A DNA stretch of 64,000 nt from Erodium maritimum (GCA_963921825.1 OY997588.1:131223203-131287202); one strand, 5' to 3'; shown: positions 46,701 to 59,018, counted from the first letter of the stretch. Numbers and translations are program-made. Notes: generated by a model not told the origin, from the sequence alone.

Positions 46701-48350
46701 GCGTGACAAGGTGCGCTAGGGAACATACTCTTTAGTTACTAAAAAGGTCAGACAAAATAACAATGGTTCACTGATCTTTGTAGTACTAGAACTGTCACAG
46801 ACGGTATTTAGATGTCATATAGGAAATGATAGAATACAGGGGATGAGAAGGTAGTACTGGAACTCCTGCTCCGAAAATTGGCCAAGGACTTCAATAGTAG
46901 TGGTGGGAGGAAAAGCATCGACCAGGGACCCCTCCCAAGGCCAGTCCCTATCGCTCAAGTGGTCTAACATCCCTCCTGGTTGGGATATTTACCAGCCCTC
47001 GCCTGATCATCTCGAGGCTCTCCAGCGGCAGACCTCTTAAGCACTCAAGACGCAGTAGCTCCCACAACATCAGGCTCCCTAGAAATGGGCGCTGGAACTG
47101 TAGAGACCGACCCCCAAGGAGCTGGTCGGTCACCATCCGGGTGCTAACCCGAGCCGCAATACGGTTAGGTATAGTGCTCGGGGAAACCCAAGGACTCCGA
47201 TTCAAAGATAAGGAGTCTTCATGTATGGTGCTCGAGGAGACGTTCCCGGAGCCTGGCATGGTAAATGGCTGAGGAGTCATACCGTAGGGTGCCTCGGACT
47301 TCCCATGCGCAGTCCTTGACGATGTGCCCAAGTCTCCCACACTTGTAGCAGAAGCTCGAAAGCTTGGTGTAAGTCAACTCGATCTTAACCGGGTCCGGGA
47401 AATCTTTTAACCATAAGACCATACCTCGTCGTACTGGTCGCTCGATGAGGTGCCAGAAGTGGATCCTAACAGTGCCCCCTAGCACATCCCCCACTGGTCA
47501 CTCGGGACGTCCACACAAGTACCCAACGCGTCCCCATTGGAAATCCATGTCGCCTTCTTCCAGACCAGAGGTGGCAGTCCCTGCACGTGTGCCCACAGCT
47601 GCATGCGATCCAAGACTGGCAGGTCCCGAGCGTAGGGATCCAGGTCGCCAAATAGAAAGGCCCTCCCATCGAAGAACCATGGTTCATTACCCCGAACCCA
47701 TGCACATGCTTCTGATGATCGGAAGTATAAACCAAAGAGGTCTGGTCACAACCCTTTGACGACGAGACCCTCCGCATCTCGCCCCCACGCGGTGGTGATG
47801 ATTCGAAGCAGAGTGTCCTTCCGAGGAGATGTCATCCACCATACCCCAATGTTATTTGGTAATAGCCATGGAGATGTTCGGAGAGAACGGAACGAAAAAC
47901 TCAACCTCCTCCTCATCCTTGATCGAACAAGAAGACAGCCCATCCTAGAGAGCCTCCAGAGAGGCATGTAGGTGTGGACCCAACTCAGTAGGGGTCAGCG
48001 AAGGCTCAGGCAGACCTGGGCTCGGTGCCCTAGCCCAACACATCCCTCCCGGGATCGTAAGGCCAGCAGGGATGAAGGGGATCGGATCCCAATTAGGGAG
48101 ACAGCGACCCAACCCTAGACCTTGCACCGTCATCCGAGGAAGGTTCCCCATTGACGCCTTTCCTTTCACCGGATCCCTTTCCAAGGGGGATATCCATAGA
48201 GGAGACAGTGGCAGAGAGGAGATAGTGGCAGAGAGGAGATGGTGGAGAGGCTTGTTGGAGAATTGGGACCAAAACTCTAGGAGACGTGCCGCCAGGAACG
48301 GCTGGAGTCAGAACCAGGGGCAGAATACCTGTTAGGCTAGGGTTGAGTGG
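43717..48350 (-). mobile_element. ORF1-only LINE, copy L4, split by LTR-E
   Basis: Minus strand, outside LTR-E. ORF1 fragments begin near 48350 (GTSPRVLVPI), then RDPVKGKASMGNLPR...LGRCLPNWDPIPF (48180-48050), DUF4283 (FSFRSLRTSPWLL, DTLLRIITTAWGRDAEGL, 47900-47740), and a CCHC knuckle CYKCGRLGHIVKDC preceded by ELTYTKLSSF (47390-47320). The C-terminal tail runs to about 46930. A short 3' UTR follows, which continues across LTR-E to a T-run at 43717-43724. No ORF2. Frameshifts are present. It aligns throughout with L2, which confirms the gypsy insertion point. Confidence 0.78.
43771..46708 (+). mobile_element. Ty3-gypsy solo LTR-E, inside LINE L4
   Basis: TGTAAGAATCGCCCG ... GGAGCGTGACA, 2938 bp, with perfect 5-bp duplication AGGTG (43766-43770 and 46709-46713). 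Internal order: dyad CATGGACAAGTGTCCATG (44058-44075, perfect); donor CCTCAAG|GTAAAT (GT at 44372); CACGG/CCGTG cassette (44673-44815); short repeats (45400-45480); diverged minisatellite (45680-46090); hairpin TGAGC-GTAA-GTTCA with a G-U wobble (46400-46413); acceptor GTTTTTACAG|G (AG at 46441-46442). Confidence 0.94.
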
Positions 48351-48359
48351 AGGCAAAGG

Positions 48360-49683
48360 CAGGGCTAGGCGCGACGCATGAAGAGGTGCCTGACGCGGAG
48401 CTCTCGGTTGATGTGCATGCCGTGGTCGGCCAGGAGGTGCCTGACGAGGCTGTGCCTGCTGAGGCCTCGGTGCGGGTGCTACTCCAACACGATCAGGACA
48501 AGCAAAGGAAATGTGCCCCTATCGGCCGCAATGATAGCACACCCTCGGCTCAGCCCGCCGTCTCTCCCCAAACCTCTGAGGATGATCAACCTGTCGATCT
48601 GGGAATCCACTGCCTCTCGGGCAGTCTCGGGCTAAGTGACCCTGTTGTCTGCATAAAGGGCACACCTGCGCTAACGGGGCAGGTCTGACTGACGCTACAG
48701 CTCCTCCCCAGCGCATGCCACTCTGCTGAAACTGTGGCTGAAATGACCCAGAGACCCTCTACTTCCTCGTATCACGTCCCTCGGACGGTCTCATAAACCC
48801 ACTCGGCCTCGGCCGGACATCCCGCGCTCTGGCGGTCTCTCGAAAATGTCTCTTAACAGCTAAAGCCTGATCTACCAGTGTAGAGTACACCTCAGTCCTC
48901 AGGGCGATAACCCGATCTACAATCGATGGAATGAGCCCTCGCTCGGATCGTCTGCAACGACTCTACTCAGTCTGCACCATCTCAGATGCGAAGCGGGACA
49001 AGGATAAGAACCTCGCCGCATACTCAGAGACGGTCATACCTCTCTGTCGCAGTTCCAGGAACTGTTGGTGCATATCATCTCGAACAGATCGAGGAAAGTA
49101 CTGCTCCAAGAACAGTCTACTGAAAAGCTGAAAATCGTCCCCAACTCTGGTCTGAACAGATTGCCACCAATAATATGCCTCACCCTCGAGCTGGAAGGTG
49201 GAGAAAGAGACTCTCAGGCGTCCCTCAGACACCCCAGAAGTGTCAAGATTGCGGGTAATCCGCTCCAACCAAATCGTTGCTGCCTCGGAGTCTGCACCTC
49301 CGGAAAAGGTAGGTGTACCCAACCTACGAAAATCCCTGAGAGCCTGGGCCGTGTGGCTGTCCATCCGTCCTGACCTCTCGATAGTGACTGCGTCGGTAGT
49401 AGGCACAGACTCTGGTGCCGGTGCAGCAGTCTCCTGTTGAGCGCTGAGCGCTGAGCGCTGCTAGTACTACATGGACCACCTCATCAATAGGGGCCGGTTG
49501 AGTCGGCTCTGCGACTGGTGAAACTCTAGGTGGTGACCCTGGCGGTCCACCCTCAACACTATGGTGCTCTGTGGAAGCAGCACCATGGGCGCTTGCTACC
49601 CCAGCCAGTCCAACAGCTGGTGTCTGGCTCTGTCCCACAGCTGGGCGGCTCCTGTTACCCATCGGGATATAAACACTTGACAT
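48360..49683 (-). pseudogene. Ty3-gypsy gag (partial, with frameshifts and stops)
   Basis: Minus strand from MSSVYIPMGNRSRP (49683), with a Pro/Ala-rich N-terminus, then the retrotransposon gag domain: RLGTPTFSGGADSEAATIWLE, GEAYYWWQS, LFLEQYFP and MTVSEYAARFLSLSRFA (49330-48965). Two zinc knuckles follow in different states: CPLCRQQGHLARDC is intact near 48655, and a second (CYHCGR, stop, GHISFAC) is interrupted by an in-frame stop near 48520. Pol is missing; the sequence runs into LINE L4 at about 48350. The element's own primer site and LTR end lie at 50904-51182. That ties this gag to the gypsy LTRs in this window. Confidence 0.87.
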
Positions 49684-50919
49684 CTAGTAACCTTGATGCA
49701 TTTACAACATATAAGTTTATGATTCAGTTTAACCCAAATGGTTCGGTTGATCAACAAGGGACGTTCTCATACGTCTTAAAGGGATCCTACTTGGATCGAT
49801 AGTACGTAGTATAGTCATATATAATATTTATACAGACAAAGAAGTTCGCACCTTGTGCGTCTCACACATCAAGCAAGTAATACACTCAACAAGTAATTCA
49901 CCCAACGCCCACAGGAGGCACCGTTTCAAACAATCACACAATCAACATACTAGACTGATAAACGTCTCGGTCGGGTATCTTCCCATTTCGTGGGGTTCAA
50001 GTTATTATACAACAGGTTCCACAAGGTATGTTCTTAATTTCTTTCCCATAATTCTCACCCTTTCATAAACTCAACCCCTTACTTTTCTCTTATAACAGTC
50101 ATGTCGATCTCGCGTCGTTACAACCCGATTCAGGCGTCCCCGAATCCCGTGGTAACCACTTGACATCTCTCTATCACGCTGGACTACAGTGGCACCCCTG
50201 AGTCAGCCCGTGATAGTACAAACACTTTAGTTCTACAAAATTTTTGGCATGACCCGTTCGTATTTTCCACTAACCATCCGCTTAAGCGGGACATCCAATC
50301 AACAATTTCACACAACCTTTACCACATCAGGCACACCCTAATCATCAAAGTACACTCCACAGTAAAATACCGCAGTACCACTCGGGTTTCTACCCTTTAT
50401 TCAATTGACATCCAATTGTATCATCATTTCAATCTTAATCCTTAAATAACAGTTAACATCTTAACCGAGCCAACACTCCAACAATTCAACATTTTCACAA
50501 TTTAATACTTCAATAAGTCAAGAGTCACACTTCAATAAGTCAACACTTCAATAAGTTAACGCTTCAACAAGTCAACACTCCAATAAATGATTTACTCAAT
50601 AACCAATTTATAACGGCTCGATCAGTGCTCGCTAACCCAATACCGATCTCAATCGTTCGGCTTCACCGATCACTGTAATTTACAGCCAATAGGGTAAGGA
50701 TACCAATCAAGCAATGTAACCATCGTAATGTAAACGATTCAAACTTAAGCACACATTGAAACAATGAAGACTCGTGTCGTTCCAACTTTACGCATCAAAT
50801 GTTTCCAACTTGCGTCACCGAGTACCACGAATTAGACCACCTAACTCTACCCACCTAATTGACGTCGGTCCGAGGTTTTGAAAACATGTTCAAAATGAAA
50901 CCAGGCTCTGATACCAAAT
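49684..50919 (-). mobile_element. gypsy 5' leader with tRNA-iMet primer site
   Basis: Non-coding leader between LTR and gag. On the plus strand GGCTCTGATACCA (50904-50916) is the complement of the primer site TGGTATCAGAGCC, 3 nt inside the LTR end. An imperfect CACTTCAATAAGTCAA tandem repeat (about 50505-50585, five units) lies within. No ORF. Confidence 0.8.
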
Positions 50920-51182
50920 TGTCACGCCCCAATTCCGGTTTTGGCCGGACTCGAGACGTGACTTGAGTTGACAACGGAAAATAGTAAACGATCATAAAAT
51001 TCTTTCAAGCCCAAATAAGTTCCAAGCAATTTCTCAAATAAAATGATCCAAATCTCAGATAATGAGTCAAAGCTCAACATGGAGTATAAAATAAATGAGG
51101 TTCAACAACATAGACCACCACGTCTCTAAAACAACCCTCAAAATATCCAGAAGCTCCCAAGCCTCGACTCCGCTAGACATCA
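50920..51182 (-). mobile_element. 3' end of a gypsy 5' LTR (263 bp, truncated)
   Basis: The plus strand starts TGTCACGCCCCAATTCCGG, the same terminus as LTR-F, and is directly next to the primer site. It is cut at 51182 where LTR-G starts. The retained part corresponds to the segment downstream of the splice-acceptor motif in other copies. Confidence 0.85.
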
Positions 51183-53234
51183 TGTAAAGACCGGGAATTT
51201 TATTAGTATTAGTTAATGTGTTGGAACGTCGAAGGTTGAGAACGGGTTTAAGTTTTGGGTCGAATTCAAAAACAAAAGGGTGAGATTTGGACCAGATCAG
51301 ACCCAGCCCTTTGGGCCGAGCCAGACATGGCCCAACTCGAACGAGCGCGGCCCAACAAGAGCCAGCCCAACTCTGATTTTCTAACCCTAGATGCGCCCCT
51401 TCAACTCCTCAAAACCAAACACGCGAACCGAGACAATCCCTGTTCCCTCTCTCCTTCGTCTTCCTGCCTTGCATCTCACCGGAGAACCACCGCACCTCAC
51501 CTCGTCCTCATCCCAGTACGTCAAGTCCCCACCCCCATCCTCTTCTTCCCCTTGTTGTCCTCACTGTTTTGGAGAGAAAAGTCACCGCCTTTTGCTTCGA
51601 GCTCGCGCGCCAGATCTGGACGCACCAGTACCGCCGGAGCTCGAGGTCCCTTCCACCCCATCTCCTTCCACCCACGACCACTTCCACCACCAGAAACCCC
51701 CCCCCCCCCCCGCGATCTTGTCTCCCTCGCTAAATCGAAGCACGCCGACATCGCCCCTTCCCCGCGCGCGTGCATCAGAGAAGATCTGAGAAGGTGAGCA
51801 TCATTCCGGCCAAAATCACCTCCTCCGACCTTTTTTTCCCAGGAATTGTGAGCTGCGAGTGGGTTTGGTCGGATTCAGGCGGAATCGACGCTGGCGACGC
51901 ATTTCTCCGCCAGATCTGGAACGGGAGTGACCCTAGCCGCACCACGACCACCACCGCCTTCGCTCTGGTCCGGCAGACTCCTCACCGTCATCCCCGACCG
52001 TTGCCGGACGTCTCTTTGAGCCCCCCGCCGTCGCGGTCGCCGTCACCGACAGCCTGAGTTGAAACCCTCGCCGCCACCGTCCCGTGCTCGAGCAACCGAA
52101 CCATTTCTGCCTTGGGCCAGAACTACGTCGGGCCTGAAAAGGGCCTTGGGCCAGATCTGATTCAAGAGGAACTCGGGCCTTGGGCCCAGGTTGAACTCGG
52201 GCCGGATCCGGGTCAGGTCCTGGGTCCGGGTCTGGGCCGGGTTCGGACTCAGATTCGGGTCGGGCCGGGTCAGACCAGTTTTAATTAATTAATTAATGGA
52301 CTTAAAATCAATTAGAGTCTTGGACATCGAACTTTGGACTTAATTATTAAACTTGAGAACCGTTACGGGTTGGACCGGGACTGATACAGTCCCTTTTGTG
52401 TAAACCAGGCCTTTACCCCGAGCACAGAGAAGATCAGAGGTAGGCCAGGACGTCAACAGCTAGGAGACGCAACGGTCGGCTCTTCAAGAGGTAGGGATTA
52501 CCTCGAATCCGCTTTATTACGGTTTTACTAGTATGCATATAGGGAAACCTAATAAACCGGATAAAGAACTAGTATGCATATAGGAAACGAACGACTAGCG
52601 TAGACGTATCAAACTGCGAACATTTACGATTTCTGTGTTGGGAATTGATGTGCTGGTAGAGTCGGGTAATGTCGCGACCGTAGGACTTGTGTGCTGAATG
52701 TATCTGTGTACTCCTTTGATGCTTGAACGGTTAATAAATAACGAACACGAAAATGAGTAGAATTGACTAGAGAACGCATGATCAGTGATTTGAGTGTTTT
52801 TCATTATTTTACTTGATATGTTGGATTGGGAATGTTTGGGGATACCGGTTAAACCGGTGGGGTAACCACGTGGAGAGTGTTAACGGTAAGTGATGGTATG
52901 TGCCTGATGGCGGTGTTATTATTGAAACATGACTGTGGTTGTGAAAGTGATTGTGACTGTTCTGTGATAGTTGTATTGAGTATGTCCGAGAGGGTGTCGA
53001 TAAGTGATGGTCAGTACGGAACAGTTGTGAATGTAATTTAAGGGTCAAGGCATATTATATTCGGTGTGACATGTCGTTGCTATGTGTGGGCAAGTGTGCC
53101 TTGATTGTTCTGATGTGAATCATTGTTTGTGATATGGTCGGGTGAGTAATAGATTGACGTGATTATGATTGTGCTTTTGATTGTGATTGTGAGTGTGGTT
53201 GTGATTGTTCTGGAGATAATGGTTATGAGTTGTG
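51183..53234 (+). mobile_element. Ty3-gypsy LTR-G (LTR-A type), 3'-truncated
   Basis: It starts TGTAAAGACCGGG and shares the LTR-A architecture: a pyrimidine-rich segment (51420-51740); a strong donor GAGAAG|GTGAGC (GT at 51795); a TCGGGCC/GGGTC cassette (52130-52280); a GGACGTCAACAGCTAGGAGACG block then AGGTAGGG (52450-52496); a GTGATTGTGATTGTG-rich stretch (53155-53210). It is interrupted by the copia LTR at 53235. The open frames at 51255-51797 follow composition and match no domain I know. Confidence 0.8.
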
Positions 53235-55013
53235 TGTAGGAATTCTAGGGAGCAAAGCACAACGGAAAATAAATTTTTTCCCTAGAATAGCCTCAGGATC
53301 CATGTAATTCCGAGTAAACCAACAAACAAAAATTAAAGGAGTAATTCCTCTTCCAATTTTTCAGCTTGGTTTGAGACAGGGGCCAACTTGCAGATCGTAT
53401 AACTCAGCAACGAACCGTTGGAATGAAAATCCCTCCGGTCAGATTGAAGGCTAATATGTGTAGAACGTTCACCCCAAAAATCAGAAAGATCGAACTTCGT
53501 ATGAACCTCCGATCGAGCACTTTACAGTGGCTGGTCGGACAGAATCTGGGCAGAAAAATCTGGGCAGATTTTTCTCTTCTTCTTCCAAAAGGATCCGTCC
53601 TCTACCGGTATCCACACCAACAAGATATCCCAAATCGCTTGTGTGCTAGCACAACGGAAGAACACTTCTTTCTCTCTTTCTCTCTAACTCGTTTCTCTCT
53701 CTACCCTTTGAGAACCATTCTCAACACAATGAAAAATCTGATTTTTCTTCTCTCTCTTGCATGCTTATATAACCCAACATGACCACACTTATTTTATTTG
53801 GAAAAATCCAACACTTGGACTTCCAACTTGGACAAGTGTCTCACTTAGGTTTTGCATGCTTACTATTCCTAAACATGACTCCACTGAGTCATTTCAAGCA
53901 AGTCCAACTTTTGGACTTTCTTTTATGACAAGTGTCTCATTTTAGGAGTAGTGATCAAGCAAAAATACCATCTTTGGATTTCAAAAATTCAAGAGTCATT
54001 TTTGCATTTAAATTGCCCAACATAATCTTTATTATATTGGTAATTCGAAAAACGAGTTAATGAATAAATAAATATTATATTATATATAATATATTATTTT
54101 ATTCACTTGAGGGACTTCAAAAGTCCAATTCGATTTTGGGCTCGTTGTTGTGTGCGACTCTGTAGGCTAATAACACCTGTTGGCAGTGGGCCTGAAATCC
54201 TCGTTTCGTCCACATGTCATAGTTGGCCTCTAGCAAGGCATTATGACTACCCAAACGTTTATGATGATCGTTAATCCGACTTAACCTTTACCCGCTAATA
54301 TGCTAACCCTTCTGTCAACGATATCTCGATCAAATAAGGCATAGGGCCGTCATCCTTATTTTATTCGATCGCTGTTTCTTGATCTTAAGTAGACTGCCAG
54401 TGATAACTCTTTATCAATTCGCATGGCCATGCTTTTCCTGCAGTCCCACTTATCAAGGGGCCCAAACGATATCTCTCATATTTATATGAGTGACAGATCC
54501 CTTATCAGTCAACCATATCTCTCACACAGACACTTATGTACCCAATCACGGCCTTTATAATTGCCCGGTTAAAGACAACGTTTAACTGTGTCAAAGCACA
54601 CAGCCACCTATGTAGAAATCATGATGACTATAAGGTCAGAGGACTTAATTCATATTACGGTACTGAGAAATACTCATGACAGTTCCTACGTAGTATTCTC
54701 ATAGTGGGTCATCCAATGCCATTTCCCTAAATGACATCTATGATTTGACTTCATATCCAATATGTATGATCAGTAAAACGTAATCATCAGCCAACATCAT
54801 ACTAGTCTTAGTATATCAGTAAGACCAGGGATCAAGTGAATAATACTCTATTACTTCTAAGAGTTTTACTATCAGGTCCTCAACCCGATGATCTTAAGAA
54901 AGAATATTATTCACACTATTAACATTTCACAAATGGTAATAGTAGTGCCGATGTATTAATGAAATGATAATGCCGTCCATAATCACGATTGCCCTAGGGC
55001 ACAAAAACCAACA
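53235..55013 (-). mobile_element. copia element B, 3' LTR
   Basis: 1779 bp, TGTAGGAATTC ... AAAAACCAACA on the plus strand. The polypurine tract CAAGTGGGAG (minus strand) abuts at 55014-55023. It lacks about 60 bp present in the 60206 copy (after 60555) and its terminal TGTTGG is mutated to TGTAGG. Confidence 0.92.
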
Positions 55014-57119
55014 CTCCCACTTGCACTAGGTCCAATCGACATTACAAGTAATGCCTATTGACCTGACATGACACTCATGTCCAAGGTGCGGAAGCGCCTT
55101 GGTTATATGATCAGCCACATTATCATTTGTAGGTACTTTGCATATCTTAGCGTTTCCTCTCTCAATGAGATGGTAACGACTTAGGATGTGTTTGGATTTC
55201 TGGTGCGATATAGGCTCCTTGGCCTGTGCTATCGCCCCTTAGTTATCACAATACATGTTTACCGGATCTGATATACTAGGGATGATTCCCAAGCCGGATC
55301 CAAACACTTTCTTTAGCTGCATCCAATGCAGCTAACTACTCGTCTTCTGTTGTAGCAACCGTGTTTAGCTCCGAGCTTCTTAAGCTGAACTCACCTTCAT
55401 TCAAACAAAAACACATAACCAGACTATGATTTCAAATCATCTATGTCAGTCTGGAAGCTAGCATCTATGTAACTCTTTACAGCTAGTTCACTTTTCTGAC
55501 CGCCATACAGCATAAAGGCATCCTTAGTCCTTCTCAAGTACTTAAGGATCCTTTAGCTGTCATCCAGTGACCTTCACATGGACCTGCCTGGTATCTACTC
55601 GTTGCACTTAATGCATACGAGACACTGTGTTTAGTACACAACATCGCATATAAGATAAACCCAATATCAGACGCATATGGGATTTTACTCATGCGGTCCC
55701 GCTCATCAAGTGTCATAAGACACTGAGTGTTGCTGAGACTAATGCCATGGGACATCGGCAAAAACCCTCTTTTAGAGTCTTGCATACTAAACCTTGACAA
55801 CACCTTGTCAATGTAAGTGCTCTGACTTAGCCCCAGAAGCTTTCTAGATCTATCTCCAAAGATTTTGATACCTAGTACATAGGCAGCTTCGCCTAGGTCC
55901 TTCATTGAAAAACATTGCCCTATATAGGGATGTCATTTTCAATAACCAGTATATCATCTATATACAGCACTAAAAATACGATCTCGCTCCCACTAACCTT
56001 CTCGTACACACAAGGCCCATCTTTGTACTTGATGAAGTCAAACCCTTTGACTTATTCATCAAAACAAAGATTCCAACTTTGACGAGCCAGCTTTAATCCA
56101 TGAATGGATTTCTGCTCCTAGTCAATATCACGTCATTAATCTTTGAAGTGAGAAACCCATATCTGATAGGGGCTTGACGTGTCCTATCAGACCTCCTTTG
56201 TACTTGTGGTACAACCTCAGGTACTACATTCTCTTGTTCATGTACTTGATTAACCATTTTAGGCACAACGCTACTTTGTGGGTCTGTAACTTCTTTAAGT
56301 TCAACAGCCCTCCTAGTGTTTCTTTTGCAAATAAACTCTCTTTCTAAAATACTCCACCCCGAGCAACAAACACTTTGTTCTCCGTAGCGTTGTAGAAGTA
56401 ATATCCTTTAGTTTCCTTAGGATATCCTACAAAGAGGAACTTCTCTGATTAAGGGCTAACTTATTCGTCGTTAGACGCTTCACATAAGTTACACATCCCC
56501 ATATCCTTAGAAAAGACAAATCAGGAACCTTTCCTGTCCATATCTCATATGGTGTCTTATCTACTGCCTTTGGTGGTACTCTGTTCAAGACGAATGTAGT
56601 AGTTTCCAAAGTATATCTCCAAAATGAGATTGGGAGATCAATGTTACTCATCATAGACCAAACCATATCTAATAGGGTTCGATTCCTCCGTTCATACACA
56701 TCATTCCAATGTTGTATTCCAGGGGAAGTTAGTTGAGAAATGATCTCACAATCTTTCAGATGATCTACTAACTCTTTGGCTCAAATATTCACTACTTCGG
56801 TCATATCGTAGTGCCTTAATATTTTGACCAAGTTGATTTAGTACTTCATTCTTGAAAATTTCGAACCTTTCAAAAATTCCAATTTGTTATGAAGTACCCA
56901 AATCCTCCTCTAGCAGTTGCACTTATTGGACCACATACATCTGAATGTATAATCCCCAATAAGCCACTATCTCTCTCACTGTTTCAGAAAAAGGTGTCTT
57001 TGTCATCTTGTCCATTAAATAAGATTCGTACGTTTCAAATGATTCATGAAAGAATCCAAAAGTCCATGGAATTGGAGTTTTGATACGCGTTTCTTATTTA
57101 CATGAATCAAGAGACAGTG

Positions 57120-57566
57120 CTAGAGGAATATAGGGTTTGTCTCATCAGACTTAAACCCTCTTGTATCAATGTTATAGAGGGACTTCTCATTTGAGTCTTC
57201 TATGTTCAAAACATAAAGACCTCTAACTCGAGAAGCATTTGCATGATGAACATTATCATGAGAAAGACTAAAATTACTATTCTCAATAGCAAATTTATAG
57301 TCTTCTTTGTCCAAACACGAAATGGAGACGATACTCCTACAAAACGTAGGTACATGATAACATTGTTCAAAATGCAAAACAAGCCTACTAGGCAAGGCCA
57401 ACTCGTATGTCCCCACAGCTAAGGCAATGACTCCATGGTCATCCCCAACTCGTAGGTCCACCACGCCTTCCTTCAATGCCCTCTTACTTTTGAGTCCCTG
57501 CACATTTATATAAATGTGGGATTCGGATCCAATATCCAATATCCAAGAATAAAAAAGTAGATGCAT
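57120..57566 (-). pseudogene. copia protease/pre-integrase fragment, catalytic site altered
   Basis: It reads WILDIGSESHI where the aspartic protease motif should read D-T-G. GVVDLRVGDDHGV, LHFEQCYHVPTFCRSIVSISCL and RGLYVLN are typical of the copia protease to integrase junction. It is out of frame with gag. The Thr-to-Ile change would be expected to abolish activity. Confidence 0.8.
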
Positions 57567-58446
57567 TTATTTCTATAACATGAATACCTGAAGAGCTGGG
57601 TACACTACCCTTGTTCTTCTTCAGATCATCTTTATATTTCTTGCAGTTCCTCTTCCAATGACCAACCTCATTGCAGTAATGGCAAACCGAGTCTTTTGGG
57701 GGTGGAAATTGAGTGTACTCGGGCCTTGGCTTTGACATGGGCCTTAAACCCATAGGATCCACAAGACCCTTTCCTTTCCCTACCCCTTTCCTTTTGTACT
57801 CGGTTCCTCTCTTAACCATCAGAACATCCTTGGTATTACCTTGGATGTTCTTCTCAGCAGTTTGAAGCATCACATGTAACTCTGAGATGGTCTTGACCAT
57901 GTTATGCATATAGAAGTTCATAATGAAACCATGAAATTCATCAGGAAGTGACTGGAGGAGAATATCTGTAGCCAACTCCGGTTCTAACTTGAAACCGAGT
58001 CTCTCAAGATGCTCAATAAAACCCTTCATCTTAAGCACATGAGGGCTAACACCCTTCCCAGCAGGCATCTTGCATGACATGAGGTTCTTGACAGTATTGA
58101 ACCTTTCAATCCTAGCCTTCTCTTGGAACATTTCCTTGAGTTGAACCATCATGTCATACGCATCCTCCTCCATCATTTTCTTCTGGAGATCAGCCTCCAT
58201 GGAACCAAGCATTATACAAGTGACATCAACAGAGTCATTAAAATGCTTGGTCCAACCATCTCTAATGGATTTCGAAGCATTCGAGGCTGGTTCCTCAAGA
58301 ACTGGCTCATCCAGGATATACTCTTTTCTTTCCTGCCTGAGAACAATTCTCAGGTTTCTGGCCCAATCCAGAAAATTTGTCCCATTGAGCTTATCCTTCT
58401 CAAGGATCAATCGTATCGATAAATTATGTGAATTGTTTGAAGACAT
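57484..58446 (-). CDS. copia gag polyprotein ORF (320 aa)
   Basis: The longest intact retroelement ORF in the window. It begins MSSNNSHNLSIRLILEKDKL, carries the UBN2-type gag core (LNGTNFLDWARNLRIVL, TVKNLMSCKMPAGKGVSPHVLKM, ILLQSLPDEFHGFIMNF), a basic region (KRKGVGKGKG) and a CCHC knuckle CHYCNEVGHWKRNC near residue 265. It packages element RNA in virus-like particles. A frameshift near 57545 separates it from the protease, whose active site reads DIGSES instead of the expected DTG. Gag could still be made; the element is otherwise defective. Confidence 0.88.
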   Translation of the reverse strand: MSSNNSHNLSIRLILEKDKLNGTNFLDWARNLRIVLRQERKEYILDEPVLEEPASNASKSIRDGWTKHFNDSVDVTCIMLGSMEADLQKKMMEEDAYDMMVQLKEMFQEKARIERFNTVKNLMSCKMPAGKGVSPHVLKMKGFIEHLERLGFKLEPELATDILLQSLPDEFHGFIMNFYMHNMVKTISELHVMLQTAEKNIQGNTKDVLMVKRGTEYKRKGVGKGKGLVDPMGLRPMSKPRPEYTQFPPPKDSVCHYCNEVGHWKRNCKKYKDDLKKNKGSVPSSSGIHVIEINASTFLFLDIGYWIRIPHLYKCAGTQK

Positions 58447-58753
58447 GATCTACAACAGATAGATATGCAAAGTCATTAATACGGATATAAAACAATCAAC
58501 CCTTTGTTGTATCTTCAGGATACATTAAAAGCCAAGATCCATATTGAATTCCACTTAGAGTAAGCGTTGGCTTAATCGCCCAAGTAGAATTAATTAGGTA
58601 AGTAACTCTTTACCAATTGCATCACTATGCAACTCTTGGATAGAATAAACACATCATATGTGTTGGCACAAATTCTATCTGATGCCCTAGGTCCAAAACC
58701 TTTTTGTAAAACCTAGAAAAGTTCAACCATATCCAGATATGAAAACTCGCCTA

Positions 58754-59018
58754 CTATGCGCACCACGCTTTGGCATAACCTACACATAGCAACCAAAATT
58801 TCACTCCATGCTATCAAACTTAAACGACTATGTGCACCACGCTTTGGCATAACCTACACATAGCAATTTAAGGTTTGATCCATCTAACTTTATACAATTG
58901 TGTGCACCACGCTTTGGCATAACCTACACACAACGTTCTAAGGTTGGATAAGTGCTTAATCCATCCCATCTAACTTAGAGGACTATGTGCACCACGCTTT
59001 GGCATAACCTACACATAG
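58754..59018 (-). other. four-copy hairpin repeat in the copia leader
   Basis: Units at 58754-58789, 58828-58863, 58898-58933 and 58983-59018, each 36 nt. Each has 7-nt inverted arms around an identical 22-nt core. The plus-strand arms are CTATGTG/CACATAG in units 2 and 4, TTGTGTG/CACACAA in unit 3 (both arms changed together), and CTATGCG/CACATAG in unit 1 (one mismatch). Confidence 0.85.

Noticed and set aside
51255..51797. 180-aa ORF as a host gene
   Set aside because: Proline/serine-rich composition from a pyrimidine-rich LTR segment; the same architecture occurs in LTR-A (2640-2990).
58754..59018. CRISPR-like direct repeats
   Set aside because: Only four units with unequal spacers of 34-49 nt inside a plant copia leader; eukaryotic context and no cas genes.
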